From: an uncultured Collinsella sp. | GTDB lineage: Bacteria > Actinomycetota > Coriobacteriia > Coriobacteriales > Coriobacteriaceae | Assembly (NCBI GenBank): GCA_902470765.1 | Contig: CABRHW010000002.1 | Coordinates: 62,001 to 126,000, forward strand | Direction: 5' to 3' | Length of the DNA: 64,000 bases | In this document: in pieces, positions 1 through 8,914 of the stretch | Layout of the letters: each line of letters starts with the position of its first letter | How positions within the stretch are numbered: the stretch's first letter is position 1 | The notes under the pieces: model-generated | Told to the model about the DNA's origin: nothing | What the model saw: only the letters and a program-made list of their open reading frames with translations | Databases searched by the model: none | Position numbers and translations under genes: made by a program

Positions 1-1
1 C

Positions 2-58
2 GAGTTCGACAACGACCACGACGGCGTAGCCCGCGCCATCATGGCCGCCCTCGCCTAG
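2..58 (+). CDS. 3' end of a gene, probably HAD-family phosphatase (partial)
   Basis: Eighteen in-frame codons and a TAG stop at the left edge encode a tail containing DNDHDGVARAIMAAL. A D/E-x-DGVA-x-x-I ending is typical of the C-terminus of Cof-type HAD phosphatases, and the next gene, convergent on the other strand, belongs to that family. The rest of the gene lies outside the window, so the family is inferred from about 18 residues only. Confidence 0.5.
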   Translation, partial: EFDNDHDGVARAIMAALA

Positions 59-92
59 CAGCAGCAACCCAGCAGGGCAGCTAACTGCCGGA

Positions 93-887
93 TTAGGCGA
101 GGCTCTCCAGCACGTGGCGAAGTTCTTGCTGGACGGCGTGGTCGCGATTGCAGCCCACGACGCGGTCGGCAACCGCCTTGAGTGCAGGACGCGCGTTTTC
201 CATCGCACAGCCCGTGCCGACAAAGCGAATGATCTCGTAGTCGTTCATCGAGTCGCCAAACGCCATGACCTCGTCGCGTTCGACGCCATAGTGCTCCATG
301 AGCTGTGCGATGCCCGAGGCCTTCGACACACCGGGCTGCATGGCATCGATCCACGCGTTGCCCGAAGGCGCAAAGGTAAAGAGCTGACCGAGTTCTCGCT
401 GTAGCACGTACGCACTGTCCATAACGGCACAGTCATCGCAAAAGATACTCGCCTTGATGATATTTACGCTGGGATCGGGCAGTTCCCAAATGCGCTCGGC
501 ATTGGGAAGGTCCTTATCGACCTCGCGTACGAACTTGCACTCGTCATCGAGCAAGAAGGATTTGGTTCGGTCAAAGAGCGCAAGATGCAAATTGGGAAAC
601 GTCCCGACGGCCTGGGCGAGCTTTCGAATCGCCAGGTGCGAATACACCTCACGGTCCACCATCTTGCCGTCGGCGTAGACCTGGGCACCGTTAGCTGCGA
701 CAAAGTCCATCTTGTCACGAACGGGCGCAAAGAACTCGCACAGTCGATCGTAGCGACGACCTGACGATGCGGCAAAATGCACGCCATGCTCGCGTAGCGC
801 CAGGATCAGTTCATAGGTTTCGGGAGGCACCTGGCCGTTTTCGTCAAGCAACGTGCCGTCCATATCGGATGCAATCAGTTTAAACAT
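93..887 (-). CDS. Cof-type HAD-IIB family phosphatase
   Basis: This 264-residue protein is a cytoplasmic haloacid-dehalogenase-type hydrolase of the Cof/IIB class, which dephosphorylates sugar phosphates, nucleotides or cofactor intermediates. Motif I is DMDGTLL at residues 8-14 (nucleophile and acid/base Asp). Motif II is the SSGR stretch near residue 41, and motif IV is GDSMND near residue 216. The C2-type cap lies between motifs II and III. Length is normal for the family. The start is the ATG at 885-887, with a GGGAG ribosome site just upstream that is buried in a long hairpin (893-954). Substrate cannot be read from sequence. Confidence 0.88.
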   Translation of the reverse strand: MFKLIASDMDGTLLDENGQVPPETYELILALREHGVHFAASSGRRYDRLCEFFAPVRDKMDFVAANGAQVYADGKMVDREVYSHLAIRKLAQAVGTFPNLHLALFDRTKSFLLDDECKFVREVDKDLPNAERIWELPDPSVNIIKASIFCDDCAVMDSAYVLQRELGQLFTFAPSGNAWIDAMQPGVSKASGIAQLMEHYGVERDEVMAFGDSMNDYEIIRFVGTGCAMENARPALKAVADRVVGCNRDHAVQQELRHVLESLA

Positions 888-892
888 AGAAA

Positions 893-954
893 AGCTCCCT
901 TCGGGCTTGTTGGAATCGAACGTGTATCCGATTCCAACGTACCCAAAGGGAGCT
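893..954 (-). promoter_or_regulatory. Leader hairpin that sequesters the ribosome site of the HAD gene
   Basis: The 5' leader of the HAD gene can fold into a long stem. AGCTCCCTT (893-901) pairs with AAGGGAGCT (946-954), and inside it GTTGGAATCG (909-918) pairs with CGATTCCAAC (929-938). In the mRNA the 3' arm of the outer stem is the Shine-Dalgarno sequence itself, about 6 nt before the ATG. Translation would require opening of the stem. It could instead be one more of the palindromic repeats in this window. No T-run follows, so it is not an obvious terminator. Confidence 0.5.
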
Positions 955-1034
955 CAAATAAGACCCCGCAGTCATAAACGTTACATGGACCTGGCAAATA
1001 GCTCACGCGTGCAGTATCCGACAAGTCAAAGAGT

Positions 1035-1079
1035 GTCCCCGACGACTAGTCGTTTAAGAACGTCCCCGATGACTAGTCG
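1035..1079. repeat. Two direct copies of a GTCCCCGAYGACTAGTCG repeat
   Basis: The 18-bp motif occurs at 1035-1052 and 1062-1079, separated by TTTAAGAAC. Each copy contains the palindrome CGACTAGTCG or a one-mismatch version. The second copy overlaps the 3' end of adenine deaminase, whose TAG stop (1073-1075) is the central CTAG. The same sequence family recurs at 3022-3083, beyond the other end of ade. The GGGGAC/GTCCCC core recalls REP-type sequences mobilised by RAYT transposases; this is an inference from pattern only. Confidence 0.7.
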
Positions 1080-2893
1080 GCGTAGGTGAAGGTGGTGACG
1101 TCGAACATGCCCTCGGGGCGGATGCGGAGCGTCGGAATCACCGGCAGGGGCAGGAAGATGATGCCCATGATGGGGTCGAGCGGTGGCTCGATGCCCATGG
1201 CGCGCGCCTTGACCATAAAGTCGTCATGCTGCGCGGCGACATCCTCGGCCGTGCCCTCACTCATCAGACCACCAAGCGCCAGCGGAATACGCGCTACGAC
1301 CTCGCCATCGCGCACCAGCACGTGACCGCCCTGCCCCACGGCTTCAACAGCCGCCATCATATCGGCAGCGTTATCGCCCACGACGCACACGTTGTGCGAA
1401 TCGTGGCCGATCGTCGAGGCGATGGCACCGCCCGTGATGGTAAAGCCGCGCACCCAGCCGCGACCGATGTGCTTGCCGACAAGACCCAGGCCCGCAGGAC
1501 CATCACCGTCGGCACCCTCGGCCTGCAGCGACACGCCGCGGCCGTGGCGCTCGATCAGCATAATGCGGCGCAGGCCCTCGGCGCTCTCGGGGCGAGCCAT
1601 ACCCGTGATGGCCTTACCCGGTACCACGTCGATCACGGCCTCGCCCGGCTTAAAGGCATAGCCGAATACGTCGAGCGAAAGCTTCGGCAGTTTAACGGAG
1701 GCGCGCAGTTCATCGGCAAGGGCTGCAACCTCGGCCATCTCGGGTGCGATCTCGCCCACAAAGGTGCCGTCCTGCGCTACCAAAGCACCGGCGGCATATA
1801 CGCGATGCGGAGCCGTGGCAAACGTCAGGTCGTTGAGCACCAGCAGGTCGGCTCGCTTGCCCGGGGCGATGGCACCACGCAGCTCGTGCGGGTCGCGGCA
1901 GCCGTGATCCAGGCCAAACGCCTCGGCCGTGGAGAGGGACGCCATGGAGATAGCGACCACGGGGTCGATACCGGCGTCGATAGCCACGCGGCAGGCATTG
2001 TCGATCATACCGGTCGAAAGCGCATCAGAGGGAGCGCGGTCGTCGGTCGCAAGGCAGCAGCGACGGGCGCGGGCGGGATTCTCCAGCAGCATCGGCGACA
2101 GGTTGGCCAGGTCATGGCTGCACGTACCCTCGCGCAGCATCACGTACATGCCACGAGACAGCTTGTCGAGCGCCTCCTCGGGAATCGTCGACTCATGATC
2201 GGCGATAATGCCCGCCGCGGCATAGGCGTTGAGGTCCTTGCCGGCAACGAGCGGCGCATGGCCGTCAACCTGCTTGGACGGCGTCTGGTTCGCGGCATCG
2301 ATACGGGCGCAGGTCTCGGGGTCGGCCATAAAGACACCCGGCAGGTTCATCATTTCGCCCAGGCCAAAGACATCGCCCGGATGCTCGGCAAAAAACGCTT
2401 GCATGTCAGCGGCGGTAATCACAGCGCCTGCTTGCTCATCGGGCAGCGCGGGCACGCACGAGGGCATCATGTACTTGATGGAAATAGGAGCGCGACGACC
2501 GTCCTCGATCATAAAGCGCAGGCCGTCCAAGCCGGAAACATTAGCGATCTCGTGGCTGTCAGCAATAGCGGTGGTGGTACCGCGCGTCGCCGCCATGCGC
2601 GCATACTCAGCAGGGCGGATGTTCGAAGACTCGATATGCAAGTGCCCGTCAATAAAACCGGGGGCAAGATAGCGGCCCTGGCAATCGATGACCTCGGCAG
2701 CCTCATACGTACCGGCGGCATCGTCGCGACCATCGTAGAGCACACCGACGATCACGCCATCCTTGACGGCAACGCTACCGGGCGCCACACGCTGGCCATA
2801 CACGTCGACGATCTGCGCATTGGTAAACAGCGTGTCGACGGGCACGCGACCCTCGGCTGCATCGATCACGGACCTCATGACCTCAACGGACAT
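1073..2893 (-). CDS. ade: Adenine deaminase
   Basis: The 606-residue enzyme belongs to the amidohydrolase superfamily and converts adenine to hypoxanthine and ammonia in purine salvage. Early metal-ligand motif FIDGHLHIES, an internal GLGEMMN segment and ADSHE in the barrel fit bacterial Ade, as does the length (about 580-610). The open frame extends upstream to 3142, but the ATG at 2893 has an AAGGAG site 7 nt before it and gives the canonical start MSVEVMRS. The stop codon lies inside a repeat (1062-1079), and related repeats lie upstream of the gene, so the gene is bracketed by one repeat family. Hypoxanthine produced here could feed the xanthine dehydrogenase at 34.9-37.7 kb. Confidence 0.93.
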   Translation of the reverse strand: MSVEVMRSVIDAAEGRVPVDTLFTNAQIVDVYGQRVAPGSVAVKDGVIVGVLYDGRDDAAGTYEAAEVIDCQGRYLAPGFIDGHLHIESSNIRPAEYARMAATRGTTTAIADSHEIANVSGLDGLRFMIEDGRRAPISIKYMMPSCVPALPDEQAGAVITAADMQAFFAEHPGDVFGLGEMMNLPGVFMADPETCARIDAANQTPSKQVDGHAPLVAGKDLNAYAAAGIIADHESTIPEEALDKLSRGMYVMLREGTCSHDLANLSPMLLENPARARRCCLATDDRAPSDALSTGMIDNACRVAIDAGIDPVVAISMASLSTAEAFGLDHGCRDPHELRGAIAPGKRADLLVLNDLTFATAPHRVYAAGALVAQDGTFVGEIAPEMAEVAALADELRASVKLPKLSLDVFGYAFKPGEAVIDVVPGKAITGMARPESAEGLRRIMLIERHGRGVSLQAEGADGDGPAGLGLVGKHIGRGWVRGFTITGGAIASTIGHDSHNVCVVGDNAADMMAAVEAVGQGGHVLVRDGEVVARIPLALGGLMSEGTAEDVAAQHDDFMVKARAMGIEPPLDPIMGIIFLPLPVIPTLRIRPEGMFDVTTFTYAD

Positions 2894-3021
2894 ACATACT
2901 CCTTTAACCGTAGAAAAAAGCTGCGGAGCGGACGAGCCTTCACCGCAGCAAGCCAATAGCCATTGTATGCCCAAAAGAAGGCCGCCGATAACACCCCTTC
3001 CGCTTAACGGTAAGCGCCCAA

Positions 3022-3083
3022 AAGTAGTCGTTGGGGACGTTCTTAAACGACTAGTCATTAAAGAACGTCCCCGATGACTACTT
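3022..3083. repeat. 62-bp inverted repeat of the GTCCCC/GACTAGTC family
   Basis: The left arm (3022-3044) contains GTCGTTGGGGACGTTCTT and the right arm (3061-3083) is its near-perfect inverse, AAGAACGTCCCCGATGAC; the loop contains CGACTAGTC. It is the same family as the copies at 1035-1079. Two REP-like units in inverted order match the REPIN layout. It lies upstream of adenine deaminase, in the 367-bp gap before tyrS. Confidence 0.75.
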
Positions 3084-3122
3084 GCGACCAAGGCAACGCC
3101 GATGTTTTGGCAACGACAGCGA

Positions 3123-3221
3123 GCGGGCCGCATTTGAGACAAGGTGACGTGAAACGAAAGGGCGCTGACCTTCTGGTCGCGCCCTTGAAGTTGAACGTCA
3201 GATTGTCCAAATGCGGCCCGC
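3123..3221. repeat. 99-bp near-perfect palindrome
   Basis: Outer arms GCGGGCCGCATTTG (3123-3136) and CAAATGCGGCCCGC (3208-3221) match exactly. The symmetry continues inward with mismatches (TGACGT with ACGTCA) to a strong central hairpin, AAGGGCGC-TGACC with GGTC-GCGCCCTT, around a TTCT loop. The whole element can form one long cruciform or RNA hairpin. Its sequence is unrelated to the neighbouring 62-bp element. It lies downstream of tyrS and could serve as its terminator region. A MITE or REPIN origin is plausible but not shown. Confidence 0.75.
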
Positions 3222-3236
3222 GCAGCGTCGGCCGGT

Positions 3237-3258
3237 CCGCCGTTCGGTAGAACGGCGG
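3237..3258 (-). terminator. Hairpin just after tyrS
   Basis: CCGCCGTTC (3237-3245) pairs with GAACGGCGG (3250-3258) around a 4-nt loop, 3 bp past the tyrS stop. No T-run follows on the minus strand, so it may act with the larger palindrome at 3123-3221 or only stabilise the 3' end. Confidence 0.45.
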
Positions 3259-3260
3259 AA

Positions 3261-4472
3261 CTAAACCAACTTGAAGCCCTTGCGCTTGCCTACGGAGAGG
3301 GTGTCGCCCAGCTTGAGGGCGCTGGGATCGATGTTATAGCTCTTGGGAGCCACGGCCTTGCCGTTGATCTTGACGCCGCCGCCGTCGATATCGCGACGAG
3401 CCTGGCCGGCGCTCGCCGAAAGACCCAGGTCCTTGAGCAGGCCGGCGAGGTAGATCTGGCCCTCGTCGTTGACGGTCAGCTCGACATGCTTCTCGGGAAA
3501 GTCGGCGAGCTGGCCCTCCTTGAACACGCGGTCGAACTCGGCCTGAGCCTCGTCGCCGGCGCCAGCGCCATGGTAGGTGTCGCACAGGTCGCGGCCCAGG
3601 GCGCGCTTGAGCTCATAGGGGTCGGCAGAACCGTCGGCCAGGGCAGCGTCGATCTTGTCGACCTCGGCCGGGGTGAGCGAGCTGGCCAGACGGTAGTACT
3701 TGCCGATCATCTCGTCGGGGATGGACATGGTCTTGCCGAACATATCCTTGGGAGCGTCGGTCAGACCGATGTAGTTGCCATAGGACTTGGACATCTTGCG
3801 CACGCCGTCGGTGCCCTCGAGCAGCGGCATGGTAAGCGCGATCTGCGGCTCCATGCCCATCTTCTCCATGAGCTCGCGGCCGGCGAGCAGGTTGAAGAGC
3901 TGATCGGTGCCGCCCATCTCGACGTCAGCCTTGATCTGCACGGAGTCAAAGGCCTGCATCACGGGGTACAGGAACTCGTGCAGGGCGATCGGCGTCTGGG
4001 ACTGGTAGCGCTTGGTAAAGTCGTCGCGCTCGAGGATGCGGGCGACGGTGAACTTGGAGCACACCTGCAGCAGGCCGGCCAGATCCATCGACAGGATCCA
4101 GTCGCCGTTGTGCACGATGGTGGTCTTCTCGGGGTCCAGGATCTTCATGGCCTGGCTCACGTAGGTCTCGGCGTTAGCCTCGATCTGCTCCTGTGAAAGC
4201 TGCGGACGGGTGGAGTTCTTGCCCGACGGGTCGCCGATCAGCGCGGTGCCGTTGCCGATGATGAGGGTGACGTTGTGACCCAGGTCCTGGAACTGGCGCA
4301 TCTTGCGCAGGGGCACGGCATGGCCCAGGTGCAGGTCGGGGCTGGTGGGATCGACGCCGAGCTTGATGTTGAGGGGCTCGCCCTTCTCAAGCTTCTTGCG
4401 AAGGTCGGCCTCGGGGACGATCTTGGCAGCGCCCGAGGTGATGATACGCATTTGCTCGTCAACAGACAGCAT
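3261..4472 (-). CDS. tyrS: Tyrosyl-tRNA synthetase
   Basis: The 403-residue class I aminoacyl-tRNA synthetase charges tRNA-Tyr with tyrosine. The HIGH-type signature is HLGH at residues 48-51, and the KMSKS loop is present as VRKMSKSYGNY near residue 225. The C-terminal 65 residues form an S4-like RNA-binding domain (SASAQARRDIDGGGVKING region). The length fits the TyrS2/TyrZ-like size of about 400. The start ATG at 4472 has GGAGGATACCC upstream. No T-box motif was seen in the roughly 100-bp leader. The gene follows the U32 peptidase gene in the same direction. Confidence 0.95.
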   Translation of the reverse strand: MLSVDEQMRIITSGAAKIVPEADLRKKLEKGEPLNIKLGVDPTSPDLHLGHAVPLRKMRQFQDLGHNVTLIIGNGTALIGDPSGKNSTRPQLSQEQIEANAETYVSQAMKILDPEKTTIVHNGDWILSMDLAGLLQVCSKFTVARILERDDFTKRYQSQTPIALHEFLYPVMQAFDSVQIKADVEMGGTDQLFNLLAGRELMEKMGMEPQIALTMPLLEGTDGVRKMSKSYGNYIGLTDAPKDMFGKTMSIPDEMIGKYYRLASSLTPAEVDKIDAALADGSADPYELKRALGRDLCDTYHGAGAGDEAQAEFDRVFKEGQLADFPEKHVELTVNDEGQIYLAGLLKDLGLSASAGQARRDIDGGGVKINGKAVAPKSYNIDPSALKLGDTLSVGKRKGFKLV

Positions 4473-4569
4473 TGGGTATCCTCCTTTTGCTATAGCACCC
4501 TCACCGGATACGGCGGTGCTCGAAGTTCATAAACCCACTAATAATAACCAAAATAGCGCGGCCGAACAC

Positions 4570-6540
4570 CTACGACAGGAAAATCCTCGTCCTGCCGCAC
4601 GCGTCGACAGCGACCGGCAGACGCGTGCCGTCGCGCTCGACTAGATAGCGCGTCTGCCGACGGCGTTGGCAGTCACGGCAATGGACCTGCCCCGTTGCAT
4701 CGGTAGCACAGGTACCCTCGGCGGTCAGCAGGCAGTGCTCGCACACCATAAGCTCAGGGCGGTCGGCATCGACGGGACCCAAGACGCCGGGGCAATCGGC
4801 GAGGCCGGCAACGCGCCCGGCGTCGTTGGCGACAAGCTCAGCCGGCAGATGCACGCAACCCGCGCCAAGCCCGCGCAGCCAAGCAAGCGTGGCGCGATTC
4901 GCGCAGAACACCGGCGCTGCCACGTCGAACGCCACGCCCAGCTCGCGGGCAATCGCCACCTGCCCCAGATTGCGACAGACCACGCGCCCGGCACGCCGCA
5001 TCAGCGACCGAGTCCGCTCGGCATCGCCCGAGCGACAGACCTCGTCGAGCACCACGGTCGCATCGGACAGATCGAGCTCGTCGTGCGGGTCGGCATCCAT
5101 CAGCTGCCAGGCAAAAGCCACGCGGGTGGGAACCCCCTGCCCCGGCGACTCCATCAGCTCCCCCGTCGATGCATCGTCATCCACCGTGCCGCCTTCAAAC
5201 GGCAGAACCTCAACAGTGCGCTCAACAGGTACAGCAGTGTCCGCCTCGGCCCGCATGCGCTCCAACGCCGTCGCCGTCTGCTCCAGCACACCGGCACTGC
5301 GAATCAGATAGACCTCGCAGCCCGTGTCCACCTTGCGCTTGCAGTGCACGACAACGCACTCCCCCGCCGCAGCGTCCCCCGGACAGGGCACCTGAGGCCA
5401 GCGCTTGGGCACGTCGGGCCGCGCGTCGGCGCCCGGGTAAAACCGGATCTCGAGCGCATCGCCCGCAGCTACCGCGGCATCGAGCTCGACGGTCACCTCT
5501 TCGTAGCCCACCGCCACCAAGCGGCCCACGCGGACACCTTGGTTAATTGCGCGCTCAAAGCTCATGAGCTCGGCACCCGATCTCCCCCGCAGATATGCAT
5601 CGGTGAACCCACGGTTGAACGACCTACCCAGCTCACGCTCAAGCTCCGCCACGACATCGGGGCCCCACGCGCTATCGCGCACCATATCGAGCGCCCGGCG
5701 CCACACCCGCACTACGTTGAACACATAGTCGGGATTCTTCATGCGCCCCTCGATCTTGAGCGACGCCACGCCGGCGGCAACAAGCTCGGGCAGGTGCGCA
5801 ATGCCCAGATAGTCACATGGGCACAGCAGGCGGTCGCCCTCAACGGAAACAACGCTCTCCCCCGCCTCGTCCACCAAGTCATATGCCAGACGGCAGGGCT
5901 GTGTGCAGTCACCGCGCATCGCCGAGCGAGCGCGCCGCAGGGCCGAGAACTCACAGGCGCCCGAGTAACCGATGCAAATAGCACCGTGGCAGAAAACCTC
6001 AATCGGCACGCCCGTGGCGCACAGCGCGGCAATCTCGTCGACCGTCAGCTCGCGTGCCGTCGTCACGCGCTCGACTCCCAACTCGTCGGCAGCCAGTCGC
6101 ACGGCGCCCTCGCTATGGACACCCGCCTGCGTGGACAGGTGAATCTCGACCCCGGGAATCGCCGCGCGCAGCGCACAAGCCAGCCCGGCATCTGCCACGA
6201 TCAAGGCATCGGCACCCAGCTCCAGTGCGTGCGCCCCCAGCGCCACGGCATCGACCAACTCATCATCAAACACGAACACGTTGAGCGTCACGTACACACG
6301 CACGCCATGGGCATGCGCCACGGCGCAGCCGCGCGCAAACTCGTCATCCGTAAAGCCGTGAGCGCTCACGCGTGCGTTATAACCGCCCAGACCCGCATAG
6401 ATGGCATCGGCGCCCGCCGCAACAGCCGCGAGCATCTGGTCGAGTCCGCCCGCCGGCGCCAGCAGTTCGGGCAGCGCCGCCCCAGCGACCCCCGACCCAT
6501 TCATACATTGTCCGTTCGGCCCCATCGCCCGAATCGCCAT
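4570..6540 (-). CDS. U32 family peptidase (collagenase-like)
   Basis: The 656-residue protein carries the U32 barrel at its N-terminus (ELLAPAGGLDQMLAAVAAGA, residues about 30-50) and the U32 signature EVFCHGAICIGYSGACEFS with its cysteines near residue 190. A late Cys cluster (CEHCLLTAEGTC and CRDC, about 610-640) may bind metal or a cluster. In other bacteria members act as proteases or, like TrhP and RlhA, in RNA hydroxylation. The ATG at 6540 is chosen because AAGGAG lies 7 nt upstream; an in-frame ATG at 6567 lacks such a site. It is transcribed away from the penicillin-binding protein gene. A larger relative lies at 46177-48669. Confidence 0.85.
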   Translation of the reverse strand: MAIRAMGPNGQCMNGSGVAGAALPELLAPAGGLDQMLAAVAAGADAIYAGLGGYNARVSAHGFTDDEFARGCAVAHAHGVRVYVTLNVFVFDDELVDAVALGAHALELGADALIVADAGLACALRAAIPGVEIHLSTQAGVHSEGAVRLAADELGVERVTTARELTVDEIAALCATGVPIEVFCHGAICIGYSGACEFSALRRARSAMRGDCTQPCRLAYDLVDEAGESVVSVEGDRLLCPCDYLGIAHLPELVAAGVASLKIEGRMKNPDYVFNVVRVWRRALDMVRDSAWGPDVVAELERELGRSFNRGFTDAYLRGRSGAELMSFERAINQGVRVGRLVAVGYEEVTVELDAAVAAGDALEIRFYPGADARPDVPKRWPQVPCPGDAAAGECVVVHCKRKVDTGCEVYLIRSAGVLEQTATALERMRAEADTAVPVERTVEVLPFEGGTVDDDASTGELMESPGQGVPTRVAFAWQLMDADPHDELDLSDATVVLDEVCRSGDAERTRSLMRRAGRVVCRNLGQVAIARELGVAFDVAAPVFCANRATLAWLRGLGAGCVHLPAELVANDAGRVAGLADCPGVLGPVDADRPELMVCEHCLLTAEGTCATDATGQVHCRDCQRRRQTRYLVERDGTRLPVAVDACGRTRIFLS

Positions 6541-6702
6541 CGGCAAACTCCTTACCAAGGTATGCATTCACTCTGAAAAATGCCGTCTTCCAGCATACAC
6601 GAGGCCTCGGGCGCCCCGTTTGGTTTATCGTGTAATAACTTATGTCCATCCTGCCCCGACGGCACATCCGCCGTCCGGCGCGACATACCTGGAGGTCAAT
6701 AT

Positions 6703-8895
6703 ATGGGTCCTCGCCAACGACAGGGACGCAGCCGTTCAAAGACGCATGCCCTGCCCATGATCCTGCTCTCGTTTTTGGGCTTTCTGCTGATTGCAGGCGT
6801 AGCGTTTGGCATCGGCATGGTCGGCAACGTCAACCGCTGGCTGTCCGATCTGCCCGACTACACCGACGCCAACGCCTATCTGGTGAGCGAGCCCACCGAG
6901 ATCGTCGACTGCAACGGCAACAAGATCGCGAGCTTCTACACGCAAAACCGCAAGTCCATCACCAAGGACCAGGTTTCCCCGTACGTGCTGCAGGGCACCG
7001 TCGACGTTGAGGACGAGCGCTTCTACGAGCACGGCGGCATCGACCTGTGGGGTATCGCGCGTGCCGCGGTGGCAACCCTCGGCGGCGGCCACGAGGGCGC
7101 CTCGACGATCACCCAGCAGCTGGTGCGCAACACCATCCTGCAGGAGGAGCAGTTCGACTCGACCATCGAGCGTAAGGTACGCGAGGCCTACATCGCCATC
7201 AAGATGGAGGATATGTACTCCAAAGACGAGATCCTCATGATGTACCTCAACACCATCTACTACGGCCACGGCGCCTACGGCATCGAGGCCGCGGCCGAGA
7301 CCTATCTGTCCAAGAGCGCCGCCGACCTCACCCTGAGCGAGGCCGCGCTGCTGATCGGCCTTCCCAACTCGCCTTCGCAGTACGACCCCACGGTCAATCC
7401 CGACCTGGCGCTGTCCCGTCGCAATAAGGTCCTCGACAACATGCTGCGCTTGGGCCACATCACGCAGGAAGAGCACGATGCCGCGCAGGCCGAGCCCATC
7501 ACCCTTAACGTGACCGAGATTTCGGGCAGCGGCGTCGACGTGTACTCGCAGCCCTATTTTGTCTCCTATGTGAAGCAGCTGCTGGAGCAGGAGTTCTCGA
7601 CCGACGTACTCTTTAAGGGCGGTCTGACCGTCAAGACCACCATCGATCCCACGATGCAGCAGGTGGCGGAGAACGCCGTGCGCGAGCAGTTGGACACGCT
7701 CTCGCTCGATGGCCTGGACATGGGCATGGTCGTCGTCGACCCCAAGACCGGCTACATCAAGTGCATGGTGGGCGGCTACGACTACAACGCCGACGAGAAC
7801 CACGTGAACCACGCTACGGCCAAGCGCCCCGTCGGTTCCACCTTTAAGGCCTTTACACTTGCCACCGCCATCCAAAACGGCATGAATCCCAACGTCACCC
7901 TTAACTGCAACTCGCCGCTCAAGGCTAAGGGCACCACGACCGAGGTCCAAAACTACGCCAACCAGAGCTATGGCAATATCACGCTCAAGCAGGCGACGGC
8001 ATACTCCTCCAACACCGGCTATATCCAGGTGGCCGAGGCCGTCGGCAACAGCAAGATCATCTCGCTCGTCAAAAAACTCGGTATCGATCCTTCTAAGGAC
8101 AATATCGAGGATGTTCCCGTCATGACGCTCGGTACCGGCTCGATCTCTCCGCTCGAGATGGCGTCCGCCTACGCGACGTTTGCCAACGGCGGCAAATACC
8201 GCCAGCCGATCGCCATTACCGAGATCGACTCGCGTACCGGCTCGGTCCTGTACCAGCACACCGATAACCCTCAGCAGGTGCTGACCGAGGGCGAGGCCGC
8301 CGCGGTCACCGATGTCCTGTCCGGCGTCATGCAGGGCAGCGGCACGGGTGCTGCCGGCGCCCTGAGCGTCAATCAGCCCTATGCCGGCAAGACGGGCACC
8401 ACCGACAACACCACCAACCTGTGGTTCTGCGGCTACACCCCGCAGCTGGCGTGCGCCCTGTGGACCGGTTATTCCGCAGGCGAGATCCCCATCCAAAAGT
8501 ACGGCACGGACTTGCTGGGCGACAGCACCAACCTGCCCGTCTTTAAGCGGTTTATGAACACCGTCCTCGCCGGCACCGAGCGCGAAGAGTTTGCGACCGG
8601 AACGGCGCCTACGTACAAGAACAACAGCGTCTGGAAGTTCTACGGCACCAACAACACCAAGAAGACGGAGAACAACGAGGACGAAGACAAGGACGAAGAG
8701 GAAACCACCACAACGACCACGACGACGACCACAACGACCACCGAAACCACGGGTGGCGACACCACCGGCGGCACCGGCACGACGGGCGGCTCGACCGGTG
8801 GCTCAACTGGCGGCTCGACCGGTGGCGAAGGCGGCACGCCCACGCCTACGCCCACTCCCGATCCCACGCCCACGCCCGACGACACGGTGGGCTAG
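6703..8895 (+). CDS. Class A penicillin-binding protein (PBP1a type)
   Basis: The 730-residue bifunctional cell-wall enzyme has a short cytoplasmic tail, one membrane anchor (residues 19-40), a GT51 transglycosylase domain and a transpeptidase domain. The GT51 motifs are VEDERFYEHGGID (catalytic Glu 103) and GASTITQQLVRN. The transpeptidase motifs are S379-T-F-K382, S435-S-N437 and K563-T-G565. After the catalytic core comes an unusual low-complexity tail of charged residues, a run of about 13 Thr, Gly/Thr-rich repeats and a Pro-Thr repeat, probably lying in the wall. The start is the ATG at 6703 with GGAGGT 6 nt before it; the frame is open further upstream. A strong terminator follows. Confidence 0.93.
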   Translation: MGPRQRQGRSRSKTHALPMILLSFLGFLLIAGVAFGIGMVGNVNRWLSDLPDYTDANAYLVSEPTEIVDCNGNKIASFYTQNRKSITKDQVSPYVLQGTVDVEDERFYEHGGIDLWGIARAAVATLGGGHEGASTITQQLVRNTILQEEQFDSTIERKVREAYIAIKMEDMYSKDEILMMYLNTIYYGHGAYGIEAAAETYLSKSAADLTLSEAALLIGLPNSPSQYDPTVNPDLALSRRNKVLDNMLRLGHITQEEHDAAQAEPITLNVTEISGSGVDVYSQPYFVSYVKQLLEQEFSTDVLFKGGLTVKTTIDPTMQQVAENAVREQLDTLSLDGLDMGMVVVDPKTGYIKCMVGGYDYNADENHVNHATAKRPVGSTFKAFTLATAIQNGMNPNVTLNCNSPLKAKGTTTEVQNYANQSYGNITLKQATAYSSNTGYIQVAEAVGNSKIISLVKKLGIDPSKDNIEDVPVMTLGTGSISPLEMASAYATFANGGKYRQPIAITEIDSRTGSVLYQHTDNPQQVLTEGEAAAVTDVLSGVMQGSGTGAAGALSVNQPYAGKTGTTDNTTNLWFCGYTPQLACALWTGYSAGEIPIQKYGTDLLGDSTNLPVFKRFMNTVLAGTEREEFATGTAPTYKNNSVWKFYGTNNTKKTENNEDEDKDEEETTTTTTTTTTTTTETTGGDTTGGTGTTGGSTGGSTGGSTGGEGGTPTPTPTPDPTPTPDDTVG

Positions 8896-8914
8896 GAGAT
8901 ATCAAGCTACGTCC

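Noticed and set aside
1226..2959. 577-codon plus-strand frame opposite ade
   Set aside because: Same antisense effect; adenine deaminase motifs are clear on the minus strand.
4473..4569. T-box riboswitch upstream of tyrS
   Set aside because: The leader is only about 100 nt and no T-box core or terminator/antiterminator pair was found.
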